Made by a program: the position numbers and the translations under genes. This document shows, one piece after another, positions 52,657 through 61,849 of a stretch of DNA of 64,000 nucleotides. The notes under the pieces were generated by a model that searched no databases, was not told the DNA's origin, and saw nothing but the letters and a program-made list of their open reading frames with translations. The stretch is from 13-2-20CM-68-14 sp051955535 (GTDB lineage Bacteria; Actinomycetota; Thermoleophilia; Gaiellales; Gaiellaceae), in the NCBI GenBank assembly GCA_051955535.1, contig JBQCGP010000091.1, positions 33,641-97,640 of the forward strand, read 5' to 3'. Within the stretch, counting starts at the first letter, position 1. Each line of letters starts with the position of its first letter.

Positions 52657-54003
52657 GTGCGACCGGAAACGCGCTACGCCAAGAGCGGCAACGTCAACAT
52701 CGCCTACCAGGTAGTCGGCAACGGTCCACCCGACCTCGTCGCGGTCGACGTGATCTCGCACATCGAGCTGGATTGGGAGATCTCTTCCAATGCTCGATTT
52801 CTCACCCGCCTCGCTTCCATCTGTCGCCTGTTCAGGGTCAACCAGCGCGGGACCGGCATGTCGGATCGGGACGTGGGCGTGCCCACGCTCGAGACGCGCA
52901 TGGACGACATCCGCGCCGTCCTCGATGCGGTCGGGTCGGAGCGCACCGTGCTCTTCGGTCTCGGTGACGCGTCCCCGCTTTCTGTCTTGTTCGCGGCCAC
53001 GTATCCCGAGCGGACGGCCGGCCTGATCTTGGTGAATGCGTCTCCGCGCTTCGCGAAGAGCCCCGGCCTTCCTTGGCTTCCGACCCGTGAGGAGACGGAA
53101 CGACGCGCAGACCAAGCTGAGCGTCGCTGGGGCGATCCCGCCTTCGCGTACGAGTTCCTCCGCATGAGCAACCCGAGCGCGCCCGAAGAGGAGGTTCAAA
53201 GCCGTGCCCGGATCTTCCGGCTCAGCGTCAGCCCCGGTGCGGCGGCTGCCTACATCCGGATGAACCTCGACGTGGACGTGTGCGACGTACTTCCACTGAT
53301 CCGCATCCCGACGCTCGTCATGCACCGGAAGGACGGAGGCGGATGGGACATCCGCAGTGGGCGCTACCTGGCCGAGCACATTCCGGGAGCCCGCTTCGTG
53401 GAGTTGCCGGGTGCGGACTTCTCCCCGTCAGTCGGCGAGCAAGAGCCGCTCTTCGCCGAGCTCGAGCGCTTCCTCGGCGGCGTGGTCGAGGGCACGCATC
53501 CCGAGGTCGAGCCCGACCGGGTGCTGGCAACGGTGCTCTTCTCGGACATCGTCGGCTCCAGTGAGAAGGCGGCGACGCTCGGAGACCGGGCCTGGCGCGA
53601 GCTGCTCCTGAGCCACCACGAACTGGTCCGCAGTCAGCTGGCTCGTTTTCGCGGCCAGGAGATCGACACCGCCGGCGACGGCTTCTTCGCCTCCTTCGAC
53701 GGCCCGGCGAGAGCCATCCGCTGCGGGTGCGCCATCGCCGACGCGATGCCGGAGCTGGGACTCGATGTGCGCGTCGGTTTGCACACGGGCGAGTGCGAGC
53801 TCGTCGACGGCAAGGTGGCGGGCATCGCCGTGCACACGGGGGCCAGAGTTGCCGCCGAAGCCCAGCCGGGCGAAGTGCTCGTTTCCTCGACCGTGAGAGA
53901 TCTGGTCGCCGGCTCGGGACTCACCTTTGATGACCGCGGCTCGCACGAGCTGAAGGGCATTCCCGGTGAATGGCGACTCTACGCGGTCGCAAGGCGCAGC
54001 TAG
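52657..54003 (+). CDS. Hydrolase-fold/adenylate cyclase fusion (class III)
   Basis: 448 residues. Residues about 1-270 are an alpha/beta-hydrolase-like domain (DLVAVDVISHIELDW, VNQRGTGMSD, FGLGDASPLSVLF, TLVMHRK). The normal nucleophile Ser of G-x-S-x-G is replaced (GLGDAS), so it is probably a sensor rather than an enzyme. Residues about 285-448 are a class III nucleotide cyclase: VLFSDIVGSSEKAA and DTAGDGFFASFDGPARAI carry the two metal-binding Asp, then VRVGLHTGECE and GIAVHTGARVAAEAQPGEVLVSSTVRDL. Start GTG 52657. Product is likely cAMP; cNMP-type proteins occur elsewhere in the window (17733). Confidence 0.9.
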   Translation: MRPETRYAKSGNVNIAYQVVGNGPPDLVAVDVISHIELDWEISSNARFLTRLASICRLFRVNQRGTGMSDRDVGVPTLETRMDDIRAVLDAVGSERTVLFGLGDASPLSVLFAATYPERTAGLILVNASPRFAKSPGLPWLPTREETERRADQAERRWGDPAFAYEFLRMSNPSAPEEEVQSRARIFRLSVSPGAAAAYIRMNLDVDVCDVLPLIRIPTLVMHRKDGGGWDIRSGRYLAEHIPGARFVELPGADFSPSVGEQEPLFAELERFLGGVVEGTHPEVEPDRVLATVLFSDIVGSSEKAATLGDRAWRELLLSHHELVRSQLARFRGQEIDTAGDGFFASFDGPARAIRCGCAIADAMPELGLDVRVGLHTGECELVDGKVAGIAVHTGARVAAEAQPGEVLVSSTVRDLVAGSGLTFDDRGSHELKGIPGEWRLYAVARRS

Positions 54004-54100
54004 TACCACTCCGGCTCACCCGATACGGATGATGCGTTGCGCACCGCCGTCTGGTCTCTTCATCGCTCCAGGCGGCGGGCGGGAGAGGAGGACGAGCATC

Positions 54101-56449
54101 ATGAGCGAGCAGTTCAGGGGGACGATCAACGTCGACATCCGCGACTCGGTGCCGGACTGGGCGCCGTTCGAGCCGCCGAAGGCGCCGCCGGGCGCGGCAA
54201 GCGTCGTCTTCATCGTGCTCGACGATGTCGGCTTCTCGGCGATGAGCTGCTACGGCGGCCCGATCGAGACGCCGAATATCGACCGGATCGCGCAGCGGGG
54301 CGCGCGGTACACGCAGTTCCACACAACGGCGCTGTGCTCGCCGACTCGCTCCTGCCTGCTCAACGGTCGGAACCACACGCGCAACAGCATGGCCTGCATC
54401 ACCGAGGCGGCGATCGGCTTCCCGAACGCAAGCGGGACGATCCCTCCGGAGAACGGGATGCTCCCGGAGATTCTCGGCGAGCAGGGCTGGAACACCTACA
54501 TGGTCGGCAAGTGGCACCTCTGCCCGACCGACGAGATGCATCTCGCGTCGACCCGCCGAAACTGGCCGACCGGCCGCGGCTTCGAGCGCTGGTACGGCTT
54601 CCTCGGCGCCGAGACGAACCAGTGGTATCCCGACCTCGTCTACGACAACCATCCGGTCGAACAGCCGAAGCCTCCCGAGGAGGGCTACCACTTCACCGAG
54701 GACATCACCGACAAGGCGATCGAGTTCATCCAGGACGCGAAGGCGATCGCGCCGGAGAAGCCGTTCTTCCTCTATTACGCACCCGGCGCCTGCCACGCCC
54801 CGCACCACGCGCCGAAGGAATGGATCGAGAAGTTCAAGGGCCGCTTCGACATGGGGTACGAGGCGCTGCGGGAGCAGACGCTCGCCAACCAGAAGAAGCT
54901 CGGGCTCGTCCCCGACAACACCGAACTGCCGCCGATCAACCCCATCGGCACACCTGACACACGCAAAGGCCCGGACGGCCAGCCGTTCCCGACGATGGAC
55001 TACACGCCACCGTGGGATCAGCTGAGCGACGACGAGAAGCGACTGTTCTGTCGGTTCGCCGAGGTGTATGCCGGCTTCCTTGCCCACGCCGACCATCACA
55101 TCGGACGCCTGCTCGACTACCTCGAGGAGACCGACCAGCTCGACAACACTCTGATCCTGCTCGTGTCCGACAACGGCGCGAGCGGCGAGGGCGGCCCGAC
55201 GGGCTCGGTGAACGAGATGAAGTTCGCGAATGGCGTCGCCGACGACCTCCAGGAGAACCTCGAGAAGATCGACGACCTCGGCAGTGAGAAGACCTACAAC
55301 CACTACCCGAACGGCTGGGCGATGGCGTTCAACACGCCGTTCAAGATGTGGAAGCGCTACGAGTTCAACGGCGGCACATCAGACCCGTTCATCGTCTCCT
55401 CGCCCGGCGGGAGGGGCGCCGGCGAGCTGCGCGAGCAGTACTGCCACGCGATCGACATCGTGCCGACGATCCTCGATCTGCTCGGCGTCGACGCGCCTAC
55501 GACGATCAAGGGTCACACTCAAAGCGCGTTCGACGGCAGGAGCCTGCGCTCGACGATCGACGACGCGGCGGCGCCGCCGCCTCGCACGACGCAGTTCTAC
55601 TCGATGCTCGGCTCGCGTTCGATCTGGCACCAGGGCTGGAAGGCCGTCACGACGCACCCGACGATCGCCGGCTGGGGCCACTACAACGACGACGAGTGGG
55701 AGCTCTACCACATCGATGTCGACCGCTCCGAGGTGCACAACCTCGCGTCGGAGAAGCCGGACAAGGTCCGCGAGCTCGTGAACATCTGGTTCGCCGAGGC
55801 GGGCGCGAACGGAGCATTCCCGCTCGACGACCGCTCGGCGCTCGAGATCCTCAACACCGAGCGACCCCAGCTCACCGCGCCGCGCACCCGCTACGTCTAC
55901 TTCCCCGAGACTGCGCCCGTCCCCGAGTGGCAGGCCGTCACCACGCGCGGTCGCTCGTTCGTGATCGGAGCCCTCGTCGACATCCCGGCACCCGGCGCAG
56001 AAGGGGTCCTCTTCGCACAGGGAACGCGGTTCGGCGGCCACGCGCTCTACGTCAAGGACAACCGGCTCCACTACCTGAGCAACTTCCTTGGGAGCGTCGA
56101 GCAGAAGGTCGTCGGCACGGCCGACGTTCCGACCGGCGAGAAGCTCATCCTCTCGGCGTCGTTCGAGAAGACGTCGCAGGAGCAGGATCACACGGCCGGG
56201 ACGCTCTCGCTCTACCACGGCGACGACAAGGTCGGGGAGGCCGAGATCAAGACGCAGCTCGGCGCGTTCGCGATCGCCGGCTCCGGCCTCTACGTCGGGC
56301 GTCACGAGGGAGAGCCGTTGACCGACGACTTCCCCGGTGCGGCTCCGCACCGCTTCACCGGCACGATCGACCGCGTCGGGATCGACGTCAGCGGGGACGC
56401 GTACCTCGATCTCGAGCGCGAAGCTGAGCTGATGCTGATGCGGGAGTAG
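54101..56449 (+). CDS. Arylsulfatase with C-terminal LamG-like domain
   Basis: 782 residues. The sulfatase signature CSPTRSCLLNGR (about residues 77-88) contains CxPxR, whose Cys must be converted to formylglycine. FIVLDDVGFSAMSCYG (metal-binding Asp pair), GKWHLCP and LVSDNGASGEGG complete the active site. Residues about 610-780 are beta-rich (GGHALYVKDNRLHYLSNFLG, GRHEGEPLTDDF) and resemble a concanavalin/LamG domain. No signal peptide is present, so it is probably cytoplasmic. ATG 54101 is preceded by GGGAGAGGAGG. The modifying enzyme gene follows 14 bases later; the same order is known for Mycobacterium AtsA/FGE. Confidence 0.94.
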   Translation: MSEQFRGTINVDIRDSVPDWAPFEPPKAPPGAASVVFIVLDDVGFSAMSCYGGPIETPNIDRIAQRGARYTQFHTTALCSPTRSCLLNGRNHTRNSMACITEAAIGFPNASGTIPPENGMLPEILGEQGWNTYMVGKWHLCPTDEMHLASTRRNWPTGRGFERWYGFLGAETNQWYPDLVYDNHPVEQPKPPEEGYHFTEDITDKAIEFIQDAKAIAPEKPFFLYYAPGACHAPHHAPKEWIEKFKGRFDMGYEALREQTLANQKKLGLVPDNTELPPINPIGTPDTRKGPDGQPFPTMDYTPPWDQLSDDEKRLFCRFAEVYAGFLAHADHHIGRLLDYLEETDQLDNTLILLVSDNGASGEGGPTGSVNEMKFANGVADDLQENLEKIDDLGSEKTYNHYPNGWAMAFNTPFKMWKRYEFNGGTSDPFIVSSPGGRGAGELREQYCHAIDIVPTILDLLGVDAPTTIKGHTQSAFDGRSLRSTIDDAAAPPPRTTQFYSMLGSRSIWHQGWKAVTTHPTIAGWGHYNDDEWELYHIDVDRSEVHNLASEKPDKVRELVNIWFAEAGANGAFPLDDRSALEILNTERPQLTAPRTRYVYFPETAPVPEWQAVTTRGRSFVIGALVDIPAPGAEGVLFAQGTRFGGHALYVKDNRLHYLSNFLGSVEQKVVGTADVPTGEKLILSASFEKTSQEQDHTAGTLSLYHGDDKVGEAEIKTQLGAFAIAGSGLYVGRHEGEPLTDDFPGAAPHRFTGTIDRVGIDVSGDAYLDLEREAELMLMRE

Positions 56450-56463
56450 GCGCTGAGCAGCAG

Positions 56464-57363
56464 ATGACGCCGACCAAGAACATGGTCGAGCTGCCGGGCG
56501 GGACGTTCCGGATGGGCTCCGACCGCTTCTATCGCGAGGAGCGGCCCGTTCGCGAGGTGTCCGTCGAAGGGTTCTGGATCGACCGCCACCCCGTCACCGT
56601 CGCCGAGTTCCGCCGCTTCGTGAAGGCGACCGGCCACGTCACCTGGGCCGAGCGCGCGCCTGAGGCCGCCGACTATCCAGACGCCGAGCCGGAGTCGCTC
56701 GTGCCGGGCTCACTCGTGTTTCACAAGACAGACGGCCCGGTCGACCTGCGGGACTTCCGAAACTGGTGGAGCTGGATGCCCGGCGCCGACTGGCGCCACC
56801 CCGAGGGAGCTACCAGCAGCGTCGGCGGGCGGGAGCTGCATCCGGTGACCCACGTTGCGTACTCGGACGCGGTCGCGTACGCCCAGTGGGCCGGCAAGGA
56901 GTTGCCGACCGAGGCGGAGTGGGAGTACGCCTCCCGCGGCGGCCTCGAAGGCGCGATCTACACGTGGGGTGACGAGTTCGCGCCGAAGGGCCGGATGATG
57001 GCGAACACCTGGCAGGGCGAGTTCCCCTGGCAGAACCTCGGAACCGACGGCGACGGGCGAACCTCGCCCGTCGAGCGCTTCCCGCCGAACGGCTTCGCGC
57101 TCTACGACATGGCCGGCAACGTCTGGGAGTGGACGGTCGACGACTTCCGGCAGCCGGGCTCGAACGGGTCGCCGTGTTGTGCGCCGCACGTCTCGCCGGC
57201 GCCGGCAGAGCGATTCCCGCGCAAGGTGATCAAGGGCGGCTCCCATCTCTGCGCCCCGAACTACTGCCTGCGCTATCGACCGGCGGCCCGCCAGGGCGAA
57301 TCGGTCGATACGTCGACCTGTCACATCGGCTTTCGCTGCGTCGTCCGTCGCTCTCGCACATGA
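56464..57363 (+). CDS. Formylglycine-generating enzyme (sulfatase activator)
   Basis: 299 residues. Copper-dependent, oxygen-using enzyme that oxidises the sulfatase CxPxR Cys to formylglycine. Seen: LPGGTFRMGSDRFYREERPV, FWIDRHPVTVAEFRRFV, LPTEAEWEYASRGG, YDMAGNVWEWTVDDF and the copper-binding/catalytic pair GGSHLCAPNYCLRYRPAAR (C-x4-C). The C-x4-C pair distinguishes true FGE from other SUMF1-like proteins. It is cotranscribed with the sulfatase. Confidence 0.95.
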   Translation: MTPTKNMVELPGGTFRMGSDRFYREERPVREVSVEGFWIDRHPVTVAEFRRFVKATGHVTWAERAPEAADYPDAEPESLVPGSLVFHKTDGPVDLRDFRNWWSWMPGADWRHPEGATSSVGGRELHPVTHVAYSDAVAYAQWAGKELPTEAEWEYASRGGLEGAIYTWGDEFAPKGRMMANTWQGEFPWQNLGTDGDGRTSPVERFPPNGFALYDMAGNVWEWTVDDFRQPGSNGSPCCAPHVSPAPAERFPRKVIKGGSHLCAPNYCLRYRPAARQGESVDTSTCHIGFRCVVRRSRT

Positions 57364-57452
57364 CTATCGCGCCGCCCAAGACGTAGAGTTCATCGCCAGG
57401 GTGCGGCCGGGCTTCTGGCCCGGCCGTACGGCAGGCAACGATAGGAGGGGGA

Positions 57453-58013
57453 ATGGTTCCGAAGCGCAGGCTCTTCGTCCTGACGGGCATCGTCGTGGTC
57501 GGGCTCGTCGTCGGCTCGTTTGCTCTAGCCGGCGACAAGCCGCTGAAGGCGCCGAAGTTCGGGCATGCGAAGACGTTCTCCGCGAAGCTCATCAGCTACC
57601 AGGAGACGCCCCTAACGCTCTCCACCGGCGGCTTTGGGGACTTTCGCGCGAAGCTTGTGAACGACACGACGCTTCACTACGTGCTGCGGTACACCGACCT
57701 CGAGGGCGGCAACGTACTCTTCTCACACGTCCACATTGGACAGCGTGGGACGACCGGAGGGGTGATGTTCTTCCTCTGTGGCGGCGGCGGCAAGCCGGCC
57801 TGCCCGACCAGCCCGGCGGTGGTCGAGGGAGACGTCACGGCCGCAAACGTGATCGGACCCGCGGGACAGGGGGTCGCGCCAGGTCAGTTCGACGAGGCTA
57901 TCCGCGCGATGAGGGCGGGATACGCGTACGCGAACGTCCACACAGCGACCTACACGACCGGCGAGATCCGCGGTCAGATCAACTCGCACAGCGGCGAGAA
58001 GCACGGCAAGTAG
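57453..58013 (+). CDS. Secreted CHRD-domain protein
   Basis: 186 residues. Signal segment about residues 5-25 (LFVLTGIVVVGLVVGSFALA), then one CHRD (chordin-type) domain: FSAKLISYQETPLTLSTGG, LHYVLRYTDLEG, FSHVHIGQRGTTGGVMFFLC and YANVHTATYTTGEIRGQI. CHRD domains occur in exported bacterial proteins of unclear role. GTG/ATG choice: ATG 57453 after AGGAGGGGGA. Followed by a strong bidirectional terminator. Confidence 0.9.
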   Translation: MVPKRRLFVLTGIVVVGLVVGSFALAGDKPLKAPKFGHAKTFSAKLISYQETPLTLSTGGFGDFRAKLVNDTTLHYVLRYTDLEGGNVLFSHVHIGQRGTTGGVMFFLCGGGGKPACPTSPAVVEGDVTAANVIGPAGQGVAPGQFDEAIRAMRAGYAYANVHTATYTTGEIRGQINSHSGEKHGK

Positions 58014-58021
58014 TTCAACGT

Positions 58022-58059
58022 CGGAGAGGCTCGGCGGCATCGTCGAGCCTCTCCGTTTT
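58022..58059. terminator. Bidirectional terminator between convergent genes
   Basis: Perfect 12-bp stem CGGAGAGGCTCG / CGAGCCTCTCCG, ten-base loop, then TTTT on the plus strand. It lies between the CHRD gene stop (58013) and the stop of the leftward SARP-type regulator (58062). Confidence 0.85.
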
Positions 58060-58061
58060 CG

Positions 58062-61000
58062 TCAGCGGACCCAGAGCTGGTCGAGCAGCACGTTCCAGAA
58101 CGGGTGGTACTTGTAGTTGCCGACCCGCGGGCCGAGCACCGTCACCGTGCGCGGGTTGTACAGCGGCACCCACGGGGCGCGGTCGACGAGCTCGCGGTCG
58201 ATCCGGCTCCATAGCTCGCCCGCCGCCGCGGGGTCGCGTGCCTGCAGCGTCGTGGCATGGGCGATCTGCGCATCGATGCGCCGGTTGCAGAATTCGGCGA
58301 CGTTGAGGTTGTCTTGGCTGCGTGGGACGAATGCGCGGCAGGTCAGCAGGGGCTCGATGAAGTTCGACGGCGTCGGTTGGTCCTGGAACCACGTGAACCA
58401 GCCGATTTGCGGCCGCTTGCTCGAGTCGCTGAGGACGCCGAGCCCGACGGTGGTGGGGTTAGTGATCACCTCCAGCGAGGCCTGGTAACCGAGCCGGTCG
58501 AGCACCGAAACGACGTAGCGGCCGACCCGGAGTGTCGGCGCGTCGGCTGACGGAGGCGTCACCAGCAGCAGCGTCACCTTCGTGCCGCGGGTTCCGGAGC
58601 CGGAGATCAGCCGCTCCGCCTTGGCGAAATCGGGTGCCGTCCACGAGCCGCTTGGGCTCGGGTCGAGCGTGTACGGGCAGTAGGGCCGGTAGCCGGGAAG
58701 TGTCGGTGCGAGCACCTGGCACGTCGGCTGGGCTATCAGCGAGCTTCCGGTCAGGCGTGCGATGCGGTTTCGGTCGATTGCGTAGTTCAGCGCCTGCCGC
58801 ACCGCGAGCCGGTTGAACGGCGCGACCCGCGTGTTCACCACCATCGCGAACGTCGCACCGGCCGGGTCGATATGGACCTGGCTCGCAAAGCGCCTGGCGA
58901 GCGCGTCGACACCGCCGAGGGGCGGCGCGAGCAGCACGTCGGCGGCGCCGTGCTCGAGCGCGGCGACCTGGTTCCGCGGCGCGGCCTTCAGAACGATCCG
59001 GTTCGGGAAGCCCGCGGGCTGCGCGTCGCTCGACCACTCATGGAACTGCGGGTTCCGCACCAGCACCCAGGAGCGGTTCGGCCTGAAGGAGGCAGTCATG
59101 TACGGCCCGGTCGCGGGGAGCGCCTTCCCGCCGAACTTCCCCGCCGGGATCGCCGATGCCATCGTGAACGCGAGCTTGTAGAGGAAGTTGGCGTCGGGCC
59201 GCGCGAGGTGGAGCGTGACGGTACCGGCCTCGCGGTCGACGGCAATCCCACGGTGGAGGTCGCAGGCGCGCGGGCTGCAGTGCTCCGCGCCGACTATCCC
59301 TGCGTACTGGTTCGTGAGGTATGGGTTCGTGGAGCGCATCGTTCGCTCGATCCCGCGGCGGATGTCTTTGGGCTGAACGAGGGCGCCGTTCGAGTAGCGG
59401 ATCCCGTCGCGCAGCCGGAACGTGTACGTCCGGCCGCCGTCGGCCGGCTGCGGAATCGCGGTGGCGAGGTCCGGGACGAGCTCCGCGCCGGCGAGGCCGC
59501 CGGCCTTCCGGTAGGTCACGAGGCCGTCGTTCGTCAGGCTGAGCAGCTGCCACTGGGGTAGTCCTGCGAACTGCGTCGGGTCGGGCGAGTACGGGACGGC
59601 GTCCGCGGGCAGGGCGAGACGGAGGGTCCCGCCCCGGTGGCTCGCGCGGCCGGGCAGGACGGTCACCCACGCGTCTTTACCGACGGTCGCCACCCCACGC
59701 GGTTCGTTGCCGACCGCGACCCGCCGCACCGAGCCGTTCGTGGGGTCGATCCGCAGCACGTTCCCGCTGCGGCCTGCTGCGACCCAGACCTCGCCGTGGC
59801 CGTAAGCGACGCCGGTCGGAGACTCCCCGACCGCGATCTTGCGGATCTGGCCGCTGCCAGGATCGAATCGGGAGACTGTTCCGTCAGGGGTGTTCGCCAC
59901 CCAGACGTAGCCGCCGCCGACCGCGACGCCCTCCGGACCGTTGCCGATCGGCACGGACTGTGTGACCGCGTTCGTCCGGGGATCGACGAGCAGCAGCTGA
60001 CCTGTCGATGAGCTCGAGACCCACATTCCCTGCCGCGAGTTCGCGATCCCGCCCGGCTCGCCCGCGAGCGGGATCATCGAGACGCGGCCGCTGTTCGGGT
60101 CGATTCGCGAGAGCGAGTAGTCGATGGCGTTTGCGACCCAGACCGAGCTGTGGCCGAAGGCGATCGCGCCTGCGCCGTTCCCGACCTGGATGGGCCGCAC
60201 CTGCCTCAGCGCACGCGGGTTGACCTCCGAGACGGTGCGGTCGAGCTGGTTCACGACCCAGACCTGCCCGTCGCCGACTGCGACGCCCGTCGGGCGGTGG
60301 CCGACCGGAATCCGGTCGACGGAGCGGCCGTTGTCGGAAATGCGCAGAAGCAGGTCGGAGGCGGTGTCCGTGACCCAGACCGCACCTTCACCCCCGGCGA
60401 TCCCGCCGGGCTCGCCCCCGGCTCGGATCACCATCCGCACGTGACCGTGCCGCCCGTCGACGACGCCGACGCTGTTGGGAGCGGCCGCGAGCGCGCGCGC
60501 CTCCTTCCCGGACAGCGCCGCTGCAAGGATCGCCGCGATCCCGCCGACTGCTAGCAAGCCGGCGAAGGCGATGACCGCGCCTCGGCGGCGCAGCTTCTTG
60601 ACAGCCGGGACCGGCCGTCCTTCGCGCCGTGGCGCCTCGAGCGACGGGTCCTGCTCGAGGATCCTGCGCTCGAGCTCTTTCAGCTCGGGGCCGGGCTCGA
60701 CTCCGAGCTCGTCAACTAGCCTCCGCCGCGTTGTCCGGTAGGTCTCGAGCGCCTCCTCCTGGCGCCCGCACCGGTACAGCGCGATCAGCCTCAGGCCTTG
60801 TAGCCGCTCCCGCCCCGGGTGCTCGCGGGTCAGCGACTCGAGCTCCGCGACCAGTTCCTCATGCCGCCCGAGGGCGAGGTTCGCCTCGATTCGGTCCTCG
60901 ACCGCTGAGAGGCGCAGTTCCTCGAGCCGTCGGATCTCGTCCTGTGCAAAGTCTTCGTAGGCGAAGTCGGCGAGCGGCGGCCCGCGCCAGAGCGCGAGCG

Positions 61001-61376
61001 CCTCCTCGAGCCTCGGCGCCGCGGCGGCCGGCTCCTCGTGCCGCGCCTCGTCGAGGAGCGCCTGGAAGCGCGCCGCGTCCAGCGCGTCGACCCGCAGGGC
61101 GTAGCCAGGCGCCTGGGTGCGCAACGCTCCGTCGCCGAGCACCCGCCGCAGCCGCGCGACGTAGCCCTGGACGTTCTTCACGGCGGTCGCCGGCGGCGTC
61201 TCGCCCCAGAGCTCGTCCACGAGCCGGTCGACCGAGACGACCTCGCCACGGCTCAGGAGTAGCACCGTGAGCAGCGCGCGCGGCTTGCCCGCCGGAAGGT
61301 CGAGCGGCCCGTCGTCGCCCGCGACCTCGAGCGGTCCCAGGATCCGGAACTCGAGTGGCCGATCAACCGGCGTCAA
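58062..61376 (-). CDS. SARP/BTAD membrane regulator with extracytoplasmic propeller and peptide-binding domain
   Basis: 1104 residues from TTG 61376. Residues about 8-97 are an OmpR-type winged helix (FRILGPLEVAGDDGPLDLPAG, LLLSRGEVVSVDRLVDELWG). About 100-245 is a bacterial transcriptional activation (BTAD) helical domain, the SARP/AfsR layout. One membrane helix spans about 267-289 after a KKLRRR stop. About 300-590 is a seven-bladed Vgb/YVTN-like propeller; seven x-W-V blade motifs are visible (VWVTDTA, VWVVNQL, VWVANAI, MWVSSSS, VWVANTP, VWVAAGR, AWVTVLP). About 600-1104 is an oligopeptide-type (SBP family 5) solute-binding domain (GGTLRLALPADAVPYSPDPT, QPKDIRRGIERTM, AVRQALNYAIDRNRIA). 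It is a ToxR/CadC-like one-component sensor, unlike standard SARPs. Longer upstream frame overlies the divergent promoter. Target genes are probably the divergent operon. Confidence 0.88.
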   Translation of the reverse strand: MTPVDRPLEFRILGPLEVAGDDGPLDLPAGKPRALLTVLLLSRGEVVSVDRLVDELWGETPPATAVKNVQGYVARLRRVLGDGALRTQAPGYALRVDALDAARFQALLDEARHEEPAAAAPRLEEALALWRGPPLADFAYEDFAQDEIRRLEELRLSAVEDRIEANLALGRHEELVAELESLTREHPGRERLQGLRLIALYRCGRQEEALETYRTTRRRLVDELGVEPGPELKELERRILEQDPSLEAPRREGRPVPAVKKLRRRGAVIAFAGLLAVGGIAAILAAALSGKEARALAAAPNSVGVVDGRHGHVRMVIRAGGEPGGIAGGEGAVWVTDTASDLLLRISDNGRSVDRIPVGHRPTGVAVGDGQVWVVNQLDRTVSEVNPRALRQVRPIQVGNGAGAIAFGHSSVWVANAIDYSLSRIDPNSGRVSMIPLAGEPGGIANSRQGMWVSSSSTGQLLLVDPRTNAVTQSVPIGNGPEGVAVGGGYVWVANTPDGTVSRFDPGSGQIRKIAVGESPTGVAYGHGEVWVAAGRSGNVLRIDPTNGSVRRVAVGNEPRGVATVGKDAWVTVLPGRASHRGGTLRLALPADAVPYSPDPTQFAGLPQWQLLSLTNDGLVTYRKAGGLAGAELVPDLATAIPQPADGGRTYTFRLRDGIRYSNGALVQPKDIRRGIERTMRSTNPYLTNQYAGIVGAEHCSPRACDLHRGIAVDREAGTVTLHLARPDANFLYKLAFTMASAIPAGKFGGKALPATGPYMTASFRPNRSWVLVRNPQFHEWSSDAQPAGFPNRIVLKAAPRNQVAALEHGAADVLLAPPLGGVDALARRFASQVHIDPAGATFAMVVNTRVAPFNRLAVRQALNYAIDRNRIARLTGSSLIAQPTCQVLAPTLPGYRPYCPYTLDPSPSGSWTAPDFAKAERLISGSGTRGTKVTLLLVTPPSADAPTLRVGRYVVSVLDRLGYQASLEVITNPTTVGLGVLSDSSKRPQIGWFTWFQDQPTPSNFIEPLLTCRAFVPRSQDNLNVAEFCNRRIDAQIAHATTLQARDPAAAGELWSRIDRELVDRAPWVPLYNPRTVTVLGPRVGNYKYHPFWNVLLDQLWVR

Positions 61377-61503
61377 CCGATCGTCAACCGCCGCGACCCA
61401 GGTTTTACGCCGTCGTGAAAGCAGAGCCCGCACCGGCCAAGCATAGGAAGCACCTGCGGGAGCGCCAACCCCGGCCGCTGCGGCACACAGAGAGGAGAAA
61501 CCC

Positions 61504-61845
61504 ATGCGTATGAAGCCGTTGCTGGCAGCAATCGCAGTGGTCGGCGGGGGCGTGGGGGCCGGCGTCGCGCGCGCCGATCCGCCTCCGCACGAGCTGGCAG
61601 GCACGCCGTTCTACTTCGCTGCGAGCTGCACAGGGCTCGGCGACGTCGTCGTTTGGAACCAATCGCTCGCGCACACCGGTGCGGTGCGGGTAGTCGGAAG
61701 TCAGACGGTCGTCGTGCTCGGCAAGCCCGGAATCGAGCGCCACGCCAACGGCGAGTGCACGTTCACCGGCGGCGGGTTGTCACCCGAGACGATTGAGCCG
61801 TTCGACGAGCCGTTCACCTTGCCCGTACACATCGCCGGCGCGTAG
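61504..61845 (+). CDS. Small secreted protein
   Basis: 113 residues with a signal peptide (MKPLLAAIAVVGGGVGAGVARA) cleaved near AD. The mature part of about 90 residues has two cysteines (AASCTG, GECTFTG), suggesting a disulphide, and a beta-rich pattern. ATG 61504 is preceded by GAGAGGAGAA. It lies divergent to the SARP regulator and is the first gene of a three-gene surface operon. No family recognised. Confidence 0.72.
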   Translation: MRMKPLLAAIAVVGGGVGAGVARADPPPHELAGTPFYFAASCTGLGDVVVWNQSLAHTGAVRVVGSQTVVVLGKPGIERHANGECTFTGGGLSPETIEPFDEPFTLPVHIAGA

Positions 61846-61849
61846 GCGC

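Noticed and set aside
61377..61604. Upstream extension of the SARP regulator to 1180 residues
   Set aside because: The added part is low-complexity and overlies the start of the divergent secreted-protein gene. The winged-helix domain starts normally after TTG 61376.
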